Below are positions 20,440-31,366 of a DNA stretch of 64,000 nucleotides, in pieces (position 1 is the stretch's first letter; each line of letters starts with the position of its first letter). Under the pieces are notes generated by a model. The model worked only from the letters and a program-made list of their open reading frames with translations. It ran no database searches and was not told the origin of the DNA. The stretch is from Sinohyriopsis cumingii (Eukaryota > Mollusca > Bivalvia > Unionida > Unionidae). Where the stretch lies: the NCBI GenBank assembly GCA_028554795.2, contig JAPYKE020000037.1:1744501-1808500 (forward strand). Reading direction: 5' to 3'. The translations under genes were made by a program, and so were the position numbers.

Positions 20440-21600
20440 TATGCAAATAAAACTGAATATTCTTGATTATATTTTTTTAAAAAATTTTAACAGAAAGGAT
20501 TTATTGCGAGGTATGGTGCATTGATGTGACAAGAGCTGAAATTCTGGGAAGAAATGGCTCTTTTTCAATAAAGGTTAATGAAAAGGCTTAATGTTTTGTT
20601 CGAGAACAGAAATATCAGGAGTAGAAGTTTTATATATAGAATTAGTGACATTGTCGAATCAATCACGGTCTAAGATTGGCACTGTCAGTAGCACAGCAAT
20701 TTCGACACATAGCTGATAGAAAATATAGTACAACAAACAAGTACAATACACAATAATTTGTAGTTTCGTGACGAAAAAACAGAATGATCTGATTAATTAT
20801 CCATGATGTATACATCCCTGAAAAAGGACGTAGTGATCAATCAGATTTTGATAGCAAGAAATGAAAATACATTCTAAATCTCTTTGCTAAAATAAATTTA
20901 CACTTAAAATTATACTTAACAATATAAATGCGATATGTGAAGACAAATGGCATGCGGCATATGACATGACAAGATATCATCGTCAAGGCCAGATTATCTA
21001 AACTAAGCACGAAACATTATAAATTCAGCAGAAGAGTCTTTCTGCGGGCCGGATTAATGAGAGTTCACTATGTCTTGAGTACGTTTATTAACGACCTAAT
21101 TGAAAAAACGGGCAAGACTGCTTTGCATTCGAGTTTTGTTCCTGAAGAGTTTGAATTTCAAACCCATAGAACCAATTTATTGCTGACAAAATATCTTTTT
21201 TACAAATTACCTCCGAATTATTTTAAAAATAACCCCAAACTTATCTCACTGAATTATTTTCAGCTTATAGAAACATAAAAAGATATTTTGTGTAATTCTT
21301 TCGATTTTATTGCGAGTTGTTCTGATTTTAAAACAATATTTGCTCTAAATAAATGAAGTGTTTCTTGTTGTATTTTGTCCCAAAGACTCTCCTAACAAAC
21401 ATGTGTCCTTCTCATTGAACCATATAAGTATTTCATTGTAACCTAACGTCTGTATTTGTTCTGAGAATTTTTTATTTATTGTATTAAAATTGACAGAAAA
21501 ATATACTTGCAACACCTTTTCTCAACCGTTTTATAATACAATATCCAAAGCTTTTACAACAGGTTCAAGTGTGATCAGTGTGGTCAGGTAGCAGAAATGG
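20440..21600. repeat. Locus 1 intron block conserved in loci 2 and 3
   Basis: Includes TTAACAGAAAGGATT...TTTTTCAATAAAGGTTAA at about 20490-20575, matching 51085-51180 (TTTTAACAGAAAGGGTTG...TTTCAATAAAGGTCAAG) and 60990-61090. A + strand frame at 21057-21278 falls in the conserved part, but frames are not kept among the three copies, so it is treated as non-coding. Confidence 0.55.
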
Positions 21601-21697
21601 TAACAGGGGAATCACGAGCCAGCTTATATGACCACTGACAACATTATGCTATATCCTTTACCGTGGGAATTTCTTGTCAAAGCAGAACAAAACTTAC

Positions 21698-21749
21698 CAT
21701 TGACGAAGAAGAGAACTACAAGTGTGCAGAACACCAGAGACATCCTCAT
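21698..21749 (-). CDS. Signal-peptide exon of locus 1
   Basis: A 52-nt exon. Acceptor CTATTTCAG abuts ATG at 21749-21747; donor GTAAGT follows after 21698. It codes for MRMSLVFCTLVVLFFVN plus one base of a split codon: a short basic n-region and a Leu/Val/Phe core, a typical cleaved signal peptide. The identical structure (52 nt, same acceptor context, same donor, same phase) is present at 61977-62028. It is too short to appear in ordinary ORF scans. The next exon in phase is the Cys-rich one near 14.2 kb, which gives a long intron of about 7.5 kb that was enlarged by the insertions at 16-19 kb. Confidence 0.75.
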
Positions 21750-21979
21750 CTGAAATAGAGAAAATTGGAAATATGGAAAGTTTTAATAAATATGTTTCTG
21801 CATAATGTAACTATATAAAATGAAGTTTTACGAAATATGACGATTTCCTCCTTGCAACTTAATATGAAATGCTACGAAATATATGAATACAATATGATTA
21901 AGCAGAAATAAGCACACAGAATTGTGATTAAATATGACTTAATTAAAAGGCAAAATATTGAAGGACATCTCTTACGTAC

Positions 21980-22065
21980 CTTAGCAAAGTAAGCAAGTTG
22001 ACCAAGATTAGACAATTACAACCACAATTCAAAAGAGAGATAAACTGCAATGATTATCCCACAAC
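21980..22065 (-). other. 5' UTR exon of locus 1
   Basis: Sequence ending CTTACTTTGCTAAG at 21980, followed by the donor GTACGTAAG. The same arrangement with donor GTACATGAG is found at 62237. The 5' boundary is set about 30 bp downstream of the TATA box and is approximate. Confidence 0.55.
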
Positions 22066-22069
22066 TGAC

Positions 22070-22240
22070 AAGCGGTGGACAATTTTGTATTGATTATATA
22101 GCCTTATGAGTCGTCATGGTCACGATGATTAAACACTAAACAAAAACAAAAAGGTTAGGATCAATACATTTGCATACAGGTATTTGCAATACATACCCAA
22201 ATATTATCCAGAGAACAAGAGACAGGAGCTTGAATAAAAT
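22070..22240 (-). promoter_or_regulatory. Promoter of locus 1 (TATA box and conserved upstream block)
   Basis: GGCTATATAATC on the - strand (22092-22103) is a good TATA box about 115 bp from the splice donor of the UTR exon. The upstream ATCGTGACCATGACGACTCATA and further blocks out to about 22240 (GGTATGTATTGCAAATACC-like, CTTTCAAAC(T/A)) are well matched at 62337-62490. Conservation is stronger here than in the introns, as expected for a promoter. Confidence 0.6.
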
Positions 22241-22317
22241 ACAGTTTGAAAGATCAAGAAAGAATATGATGCTCACGATAAAATGCACAGCTATTAAAGT
22301 TTATGATAGTGTGTGTG

Positions 22318-22600
22318 TGTGTGTTGGATTTTTAATGTAGCTTTAACAATTTTTCAGTCACATGGCTACGATGTCTGCTGTGTGGCAGTTTATAGTGATG
22401 TTTAGCACTGGGGCATCTTGCCACAGACATCTTGCATCATGTCCCACCCAGTCACATTATCCTGACATCAGGCCGAACAATCTTAACACTAACTTCTTAA
22501 TGCTAATACTCACCCTTACAATTAAATCAGCACCATTTTTATAAGTCTTTGCTACGACTCGGCCGGGGTTCGGACCTGCGACCTCCGGCATTCCTAGCGT
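22318..22600 (-). repeat. SINE family A, copy A5 (inverted, damaged head)
   Basis: Reads as the reverse complement of the family A body: GATTTTTAATGTAGCTTTAACAATTTTTCAGTCAC...CACCCAGTCACATTATCCTGACATCAGG, then TACGACTCGGCCGGGGTTCGG, the B-box side of the head. The A-box end is lost beyond 22600. The tail side abuts a (GT)n run (22311-22323), that is, a (CA)n tail. Confidence 0.75.
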
Positions 22601-22604
22601 CGTC

Positions 22605-24285
22605 CCAAAAACCTGGAATGAATATTCTAAGTATTTATTGAAGAAGCCTGTGTCCCGGTTAGATGACTTTGACAATATTGTTAGTGAATAACGTCCTCAC
22701 ATATTCTTATAAGTGATGACCTAAATACTCCTATTACAAATGATGACATTATGAGGAGTTTATACTTAAAATCAAAAACAAACCCCCATACCAGATATGA
22801 TACTTACTCGTTTTTATCAGTGGATGTCTGAAACGACCTTACCATTCATTAAGGCTCTGTTTAACGAACTCTTTGAATCTGGCTATTTCTTAAACAGTGG
22901 AATAAGTGCCGTTGGTGCCAGCACATACGGATGGGATGGAAGCGCTTGTCCCCCCCCCCCCTTATTTCACCTCTAAACATATTTTAACCTACTTCCATAA
23001 AACGTAATAGCTATCCATTACATGTTTGCCTCCCTCCCCCAAAAATAAGTCTACGGGCGCCTGTGAGAAGAGCATCAATTATCTGATATTTAGGTACGAT
23101 GACATAAATCAAGGATTAGGCAATTCAATGCTAAAAATGTGATATTAAAAATTCACATAAGTGCTTGTATTATAGTATATATAAAACAAACTGCATTTAA
23201 ACCGAAAAAAATAATAATCATCATGCAGATTATCATATATTTTTAAGACGTTATCTGCTAAAGTCAGGTTCCCATCGCTAATGCTGAACACAGCGATAGG
23301 TAGGCCGTTGGAGTGAGAGAAATAATTTGTGCTATGAACTATGCCAGAAACATAAAGTTTACATGTAGAAGATGAAATCCATTTCGTTAGTGAGTTTTCA
23401 AGATTATGGCCATTTAAGCGCGAAATACGTTTATGAAGTTTATTATCTCTATCCGTCTGTGGAAAAAAAAAATGTGTATCCCTCATGAGTCACAGTAATA
23501 ATTATTTATTATAATTAATTAAAAGAAATGTTTCTTACTATGTCAGTTCGGATTTTCGTCTTAGAAAATCTCTGATAAATCATACGAATGGTCAATGATT
23601 TACTTCGTGGCAGTAACACCTTGATAATATAATGCACTGATTGTTTACAGCAAATTATGCATGCTGGTGTTGAACACTACACTTAATAAATGTACACCAT
23701 GGCGCATGCTATATTTACTTGTATTTTAAAATATGGGCCAGTGGAATAAATAACTGAATACAGCAGCAGCAGTAGTAGTAGTAGTAGTAATGTATTGAAT
23801 GTATTTAGCACACGAGGGTATGGAAACAGCTCGAAAATATTGGCTAGCAATAAAAAATAGATTGTTATGTTTTAACGCATACGGTATTAAGCATTAAAAC
23901 ATCAGTGATCCGGGTTATCTAAAGTGGGGCTCATCACGACATAAATTAATGCACACATAATCCTTCTAATCTGTGCGAATTAAGGATAACCCAGTATTGA
24001 CTGCGAGCCATCGACTAAACTGCTTTTTCTTCCATTTCACAGTAGTTTGTCACATGTCATTAACATTACGGGCCACGTGGTGTCTTTGAGTGAAATATAA
24101 TATTCAGTCTTTAATCTTGCATGTCAAAAATGATGTAAATATATTGAGCTTTTACCTGCGACAAATTAACATAGGAGACACTCTGTGTACATTGAAGAAT
24201 TTAGAATTGCGGGACACTTGGATGACTAATGGGAACTTATGGTTAGAGCCACCTCTCGGGATATGCAAGAACTGAATATTAGGGA
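22605..24285. other. No recognised gene
   Basis: A+T-rich sequence with a C-run at 22951-22962, a (CAG)n/(TAG)n run at 23763-23790 and short frames (for example - strand 23145-23486) without motifs. Confidence 0.4.
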
Positions 24286-24530
24286 AAATCTGGCCACATT
24301 TGGGACATTAGCATGGAGCTTTCGCCACTATGGAAAGTCCCATACTTTTGAATGGTTACTAACATAGTCTTATTAACTAATTCACATTCTTACGAACCAT
24401 CACACAGTGTTAGTGACCAACTTGCATCTTGTTTCTGATTAGCATCCATTTCTTACTGACCAGTATTCATACTAACCCATACAATTAAATCAGAACCAAC
24501 AAAACACGAACGGGAAGGTAGGGAAAAGTA
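24285..24530 (+). repeat. Dispersed repeat D, copy 2
   Basis: Partner of 7545-7820; see there for the matching blocks. Same orientation. Confidence 0.5.
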
Positions 24531-24817
24531 ATAGTCACTAAATGCACTTATTGGCAAGGTAGCATTCACCTATAGCAACTGGCTAAAATTAAAATATGAC
24601 AAATTGACCTGCAAAAAAAAAAAAAACGCAACATATAATGGAATTTACAAAATAATATGAAGAGGAATTTATTAACTTAACTTTTAAATGGAAACCTATT
24701 TTTGTAAACAAATAATATGGACCAAGAGATTTTGTGTGTCTTTGTGTATTTAAGAAAACTTTGTATAAGTTGCCTATTACTGGATCATTCTATAAATAAA
24801 AATCATGAATTCCAAAG

Positions 24818-24819
<2 letters not shown>

Positions 24820-24889
<70 letters not shown>
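24820..24889. repeat. (TA)n microsatellite
   Basis: About 35 uninterrupted TA units. The Tyr-Ile repeat frame across it (24717-24938) is an artefact. Confidence 0.95.
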
Positions 24890-24890
<1 letters not shown>

Positions 24891-25339
24891 CACATTGGTT
24901 GTATTTGTCTTTGGATGTTAATGGGATACAACAAATAAGAAATATAGATTGCTGAAAAGAATGTGTTCTCTACAAATCAAATACACCTTTTGACCATCAA
25001 CCACGTCTCTTTTTCTTTCACTTTTGCACAACTGATAAATGTGATCATATTTATTGCACCAAGAAAACGGCGCCAAAACTTATTTTTCTAATCATGCTGT
25101 CACCATCCAAGAACGAAAAAAGAAACATCTGGAAGCAAACGAAATCCATTGGGATCGCTTTCTCTGATTAATTCCGTCAATGTCGTCGTCGTCACCATCA
25201 CTCTCATTACCATAAGCAGCGACACTACCATTGCTATCTAAAGGAGTTATCTTCATAAACGTGACCACTACCGCCACCACTACTACAATCATCATCTTTA
25301 CTAATCAATTACATTAACATTGATCAACATTCTTATAAT

Positions 25340-25347
25340 CATTATCG

Positions 25348-25380
<33 letters not shown>

Positions 25381-25395
25381 TCGTCATCATCGTGG
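25340..25395. repeat. (CAT/CGT)n trinucleotide repeat
   Basis: Runs of ATTATCGTCATTATCGTC followed by about nine ATC/CAT units and CGTCATCATCGT. Nearby trinucleotide-rich sequence (25180-25290) is of the same kind. Confidence 0.85.
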
Positions 25396-25692
25396 AACGA
25401 CATGCGAACTGAATTTAGTCCTTCCGATTATATGGTACGTGGAAATTAGTAAAGTTTCTAAAATGTATTATTGTTTTTCCTCCAGATAAGGTTAAGCAAG
25501 TGAGAGATAGCAGGCACATAGGAGTCCACTGTTGCTAATAGTTTCATGTTTTAGGTTTTCGACAAAACAATCAGTACGATAAATTTTAACCCATCCGCAT
25601 AAAATGACAGACACAAAACTGGCCTTCAATATTACCTTCTGCTGGCCAATAAAAATATGACGTATGGCATAGGACTGTCTCTTTATAACATA

Positions 25693-26008
25693 CCGCTCCG
25701 GTGGCCTAGTGGTTAGAGTGTCCACCTCGGATGCGGGAGGTCGTAGGTTCGATTCCCGGCCGAGTCATGCCAAAGACTTACAAAAATGGTACTAACAGCT
25801 GCCTCGCTTGGCGTTCAGCATTAAGAGGTTATTGTTAGGACTGGTCGGCCTGGTGTCAGGATAATGTGACTGGGTGGGACATCATGCTACATGTCTGCGG
25901 CATGATGCCTCAGTGCTAAACATCACTATAAACTGCCACACAGTAGACATGGTAGCGATATGACTGAAACATTGTTAAAGCTTCGTTTAAAAAATTCCAA
26001 ATCACAAC
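25693..26008 (+). repeat. SINE family A, copy A2
   Basis: Full-length: CCGCTCCGGTGGCCTAGTGGTTAGAG head with A-box, GGTCGTAGGTTCGATTCCC B-box, body CTGGTCGGCCTGGTGTCAGGATAATGTGAC and end TTAAAGCTTCGTTTAAAAAATTCCAAATCAC. No CA tail here. Confidence 0.85.
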
Positions 26009-26630
26009 AACTCTTTATAATAACATTAACAGTTAGCTTGCATTTCTTAAGCACGGTTTTGTTGTGTTGGTTTTGATATATTTAACTCATTCTAAGTACT
26101 AATCCAGAGACACGATGGGCTCAGGCTATTGTCAAATGATCGAAGTATTGCGACGCTAATACATATTATTTTTTTTGTAAATATTATTTACATCAAATCA
26201 GCTGCAGTTTTGAGGGCATTTCGATCTGGCAACTATTTATAGCTTATGTCCCGTTGCAGCATGCAACTGAAACAGCCTAAGACGTAACGAATGCTTCTTC
26301 TCATACAGAATCAAATTCTGCTCCTTCTATTATTTCGTAGATACTCCTCCTATCTCCTTCGCTTGTGCCTTCTCAGATATCATTATGAATAAAGTTATAG
26401 AACGGTATAATGTGCACCTATATGTTGTCAAGAAATACTATCTGGTAAAGGTAAATCTTTACTGACTGCGAGTGCACGAACAAATTCCCCAGCTATTTGA
26501 TAATTTCCAATGAGATCGTATTCTGTAGGGTTCATTACAACCATTATAGGCAGACTTTTACACTAGCAACAAGGGAATGTAGACCTCATTTCAGAATTCG
26601 TACAGACGTTGGTCGCCATATCAAAAGACA

Positions 26631-26662
<32 letters not shown>

Positions 26663-29600
26663 AAAGAAGAATTTATTTTGTTTTAGGGTACATGTAGAAA
26701 GACTGCACTAGACTGCTCATGACTGGCTGACGAACTTTGTGGAATTATACGGCACCTATCAGCATATGATAGGTTCTATCGTCCATGGACACACTAAGAT
26801 GTTGATCGGTTGGTCTCCTCACGAGTCCAAATCTAAATTTACCTGGTCACGAGTTCAGCACAGGAACCGCAGCTAAATGGAGCAACTATAAGGAAAAATA
26901 ATGAATAATACTGACAAGCATACTGGCTGAATTTGTGTTTCAGGTTATCAAGCAAACAAGGTGCTGTTTAGCAAATTTGCTAGGGAAATTTATTTTCTTG
27001 TGCAAATTTAATTTCTGTAAATGTGATGAATAGTAAAATACAACCAAAAAAAATTAATCTTGAGAAATATCGTTTACGAAATCTGTAGAACTCCAACATA
27101 TGTGATTACTTTTTAAACTTTTTATCGTGATATTTCCGATAATATCGAATTCGACTCCGAATAGCAAGCATCGAACACAGTGTAAATGACATACAAAATT
27201 AATATAAAGAAAGATAGTAGAAAGGAAAAACGATCAATATATACGAAGACAGACGCATGGGCACACGAATGGTAGATGTATACAAAGGAAGAGATTAACA
27301 TAGATAATTAGATCAAGCGATCGACGGATTGAAAGAAGTAGTATAACACTGAGTTTTGCAATTGCGTTTTGGATCTAAAAAGCTCCTTTGAAGCCTTTTT
27401 CCTCAGTTAGTACCGGTAACATGTGCTCTAAATGGAAATAAAATATTAATGATCGATGCTTTATACAAATATTAAGTAGTTAAAAATAAAAATGTATTAT
27501 TATGAAAGCGAGCAATGTTATGGTCTCTCATTAAAATGTAATTTACCCAATTTGCTTTCTGAGTCACTTAAGTCTCCTCAAAATAGTGTTACCTCTAGGT
27601 TATGTGATTGAAATGTGTCTCATGAAATGACTTTCTTTTATTTTCATGTTTGTTTATATTTAGATCCATTATTAGAATTCACATTAACATCACCTGTATC
27701 GGATGAGCCTAATATTTAAAAATGACCATAGTAACTACTGACATGCTAATTAACGCAGACAATACAAATGACATAATTACTATTGATGTGGATGACCATA
27801 ATTACTATTGATGTGGATGACCATAATTGCTATTGATGTGGATGACGATAATTACTATTGATATGGCATATTCTTTCAGACTATACAAATGATCACAGTT
27901 ACTACTGATATTAAAAAAACAATTGCAGACAATACAGATGACCACATTTATCATTAGTGTGACAAATTAATGCAGACTATACAAATGTACATAACAATGA
28001 CAAGAGCTATTACTGAGGTGGCAAATTAATTCAGCCTATTGAAACGATCATATTTACTATTGGTATGGCAAATTAATGCAGAATGTATAACTTTCAGACG
28101 TGTACAGTTTATGACATTCAAATCATCAAGATGCTGCTTTAAAAGTCATTTAATTTCTGTCTTTGCTGCAAGAAACATATTCATTCCTTGTTCCATTTCC
28201 AAAGTCAGTTGAGTTGATCAGGTTTTTAAAATGTGAATCACGAATACTTTGCACACACACACACACACATACACACATCTTCCCACAGTTAATGAAATGG
28301 TGAACCTCTACATGTATATACTTAATAAAGATGACAATGTATGGAAAACTAGAAAGAAAAGAAAATGGTAGGAACATTCTTTTATAAAGACCTCTAACTT
28401 AATGTATAATCACGGTCACAAAGTTTCCACCTTGCAGAAAAATATCTTTTACAATAAACAGTAAGAGACTATTACGCCGCAATAATCTTGAGTACAGGGT
28501 CCACGTGGCATGCAATCGTTCTATTGTGTTTAAGTTCTAAGGTAATAGTTTTATATCTTCTAACTTTTAAATAGGAATCCAAACAACACAAGTTGACATC
28601 CGGTTAATTTGAGTATATGTACAAAAGACTAAAATCGTGTTACTGACCGTTTAAACCAGGTTCCCAAAATATTTTCCAATTATACATTTTTATCCTTCTT
28701 TAAATTAAAGTTCACCTTTTTAGATCTTTTTTAACTTTATGTAAATCATGCAGTAAATCCAACGAATCTTTGTTTTGTATAACATAATTATCTTTATTTT
28801 AATGCACACAGTATGTTTGTACACAAACACGTGCACCCTATTCGTATAATACAAATCTTGAGTATCCAGTATTTTAGTACAAGAGCAGGCAAAGAAGAAA
28901 CAGTGTGTGTGTGTGTGTGTGTACAGCAAAGGAGAAAAGCGTCACCACAGTATATTCTAATTTCGTGTCGACTTTGGATGCTAGCTACATCTATTTCTAT
29001 GCTTGGAAGGACGCAGGATACGGTATCAAAGCTCAGCTCTCAATTACAATCGAGCAGGGCAAAGCTCTGAAAAAATTTCATTTCCTAAAGTGTCGAATTG
29101 CGCCATGCTTTACTTTTACTTGCACTTAAAAAGAGGCAAACGACTAAAGAAAAGAAATGGTCAATAAATGTACCACATATTCAACAACTCAAACATGTTA
29201 CAGTTCATCCGGCGACTAAAGAGAACCCATAGTACAACTGCACATTGGGATGTATTTTCACATGTTCCAATTCATCCGGACCCTATTGAGAAATTATGGT
29301 ACATTAGAATACTGGGATATAATTTCATATCTTCCAGCAGGAAATTTTTTGGGTGTTCTCATAATTTGCCTCGTATTGTCGCTTTCTTTAAACAAATATC
29401 AAATTCTTACCCTTAAGGCAGCATGAAACAGAAATGTTCAAAGTTACCAAACCTGAATTTTCATTTAATACTCAACTTTGAATGTATCTCGAAGCTTGAT
29501 GATTATGTCATACATAAGTGATATGCAATTGTCGTGATAAGCTGACAAGCCACCTGGTGTGATATCTGCACAATGGGGTATAACTAATGCTTTGATCGTT

Positions 29601-30350
29601 AACTTAAAGTCTTCCTGTGGTTTTGAATTGATATGCAAAGAGGAAAGGTCAAATATTGTCGACTACACCTTTCAGATGTTAAGGCAAGTAGTGGCTTATT
29701 GTTTTGACCGTATAAATTTAAATTAAATAAAAACACTTCAGGCGTTTATTCAAAAACAATAAATTCTTATGTATGTATGTATGCATGTATGCATGTATTT
29801 ATGTGTGTGTATGTGTGTGTTACTTATTTTATTAATTGACTCAAAAATGTATCATTCTCTTTTCTAAAAATGTAGTTCTAAAGCTATTGTGTTTTACAAA
29901 AAGTAGGTCAACAAAATAGGTAAACTCTAATCGTGAGCTACGGACCGCTACTGAAACGTTGTAAGCAGTTTAGACTAGGCCTGTAATCGTTATTTTAAAA
30001 TGGTTAAATGTCATCTTAAATCAGTTAATACAATTTCATATTGACGGTGCCAAGCGCTTTTTCTTAATACTAAAACTGTTATCGATGGGCAGTGGATTTT
30101 AATTTTCTTCGACATTTAATATAGTAAACAGTTCATGCTATATTAACCATTAATAACGTAAAATATTATACAAATATAAATTGTATTCGATTTGTAAAAT
30201 GATGTTTCTCTATCGTATTTATAAATTGCTGAAATAATATTGGAATTATATAGGAAAAGTTAGGCTACTACAAAATGCTGACTAATTTTCATAAAATTCA
30301 AGCCTTCTTGTTAATTTAGTATAATTTCTCATTGCACAGAAAAAGAAATA
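26009..30350. other. Non-coding stretch with simple repeats
   Basis: I find no gene. Simple repeats: A-run 26631-26658; a 25-bp tandem repeat at 27765-27865 within a looser degenerate repeat to 28090; (CA)n at 28252-28277; (GT)n at 28902-28921; TATG/TGTG-rich run at 29766-29822. Frames at 28813-29129 run through the (GT)n and are not credible. Confidence 0.5.
27735..28090 (+). repeat. Degenerate minisatellite with a 25-bp core
   Basis: Four near-identical 25-bp units of the type ATGACCATAATTACTATTGATGTGG lie at about 27765-27865. On both sides, longer spaced copies (ACAAATGACCATA...ACTATTGATATGGCAAATTAATGCAGACTATAC) recur several times to 28090, indicating an original unit of about 60 bp that broke down. 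Confidence 0.7.
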
Positions 30351-30353
30351 AAA

Positions 30354-30602
30354 AAGCGGGGTCCGGGAAGACGAGTGATCTAAAGCACACGCCTCTGCCG
30401 ATCTCTGCCATCTCACCTCTGTTGGTTCGAGTCTGATGCTCAGCCTATGTGAGCATGTGAGAAAGTTTGCCGGTAGCATTCTTTGATCGGTAGTTCTTAC
30501 CGGGGTTTTCCAAGTCCTTAATCCACCAGTTACAATGGCCGCAATGAAAAGCCTATCATGCGATGAGAACGGCGTTAGACCTCCCGAAAAACAAACAAAC
30601 TT
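30354..30602 (+). repeat. SINE family B, copy B2
   Basis: Head GTCCGGGAAGACGAGTGATCTAAAGCACACGCCTCTGCC, B-box GTTGGTTCGAGTCTGATG, body GTGAGCATGTGAGAAAGTTTGCC, GGTTTTCCAAGTCCTTAATCCACCAGTTACAATGGCCGC and end GAACGGCGTTAGACC. It is diverged from B3 but colinear. Confidence 0.7.
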
Positions 30603-31366
30603 TATAATTCGAGAACTTTTATCATTTAATTATTGAAAACATCTTCATTATTATGCAGCCTTTGTAACTGTATTGAATCAATGATAGATATGCAATAATG
30701 AAATAAATATTGCACATATTCCATCGATCTTAAAAAAGTGTACTAGAAAACATTATTGCATGGGCAAGTCCTTTATAAGTCATTAACGCTTACAAGCAGC
30801 TACTATGGCAGCAAAAATATCTAAAGAAATTAATGATACCCTGTATAGTCCTATAATCTGGATTTTAATCTTTTACCCTGTCTTTTTATTTAAAACACGC
30901 TGTATCCGTCATTGTTTTTAAAAGACGTGCATGATCCCATCTCATGTAGTATTCTGTGGATAAGCTAATATTATGACTTTTGCTGTTAGTCTTAATATGT
31001 GGCATGAAATATCAACCTGAATAAATAAGAGAATAGCAAACCAACGCACAGCTTACCATTTACTACACAAAAACGTCAGACACGTACATTTACTTTATAT
31101 AAGCAAGTAATTTAAGTAAAATAATCTAAAAATTATCGAAATTATTTTAATATTGAACAATTAAGGCAAACCCAACAATTTTTTAAAATGTATCCAAGGT
31201 ACTGCATAGTTTGTCGACCATCACTCAGTAATTAAAATAAATAATTTGAATAAATGATTTCTGACCTACCATATCTGGGTTCAGCGGAAATTGATTCCAC
31301 AGACTGATGTAAATATAGGAATGAAAACATTTCTTTTACCTTAACATTATTTAAAAACCTAAAACG
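30603..31366. other. No recognised feature
   Basis: A+T-rich sequence upstream of the satellite array, without credible frames. Confidence 0.4.

Noticed and set aside
21057-21278. 73-codon + strand ORF in the locus 1 intron
   Set aside because: Homologous DNA in loci 2 and 3 has stops and shifts in this frame, so it is not a conserved protein.
24717-24938. ORF with Tyr-Ile repeats
   Set aside because: Translation of a (TA)n microsatellite. The same applies to frames at 49963-50181 and 55934-56152.
28813-29129. Overlapping + strand ORFs
   Set aside because: They run through a (GT)n repeat and have no motif.
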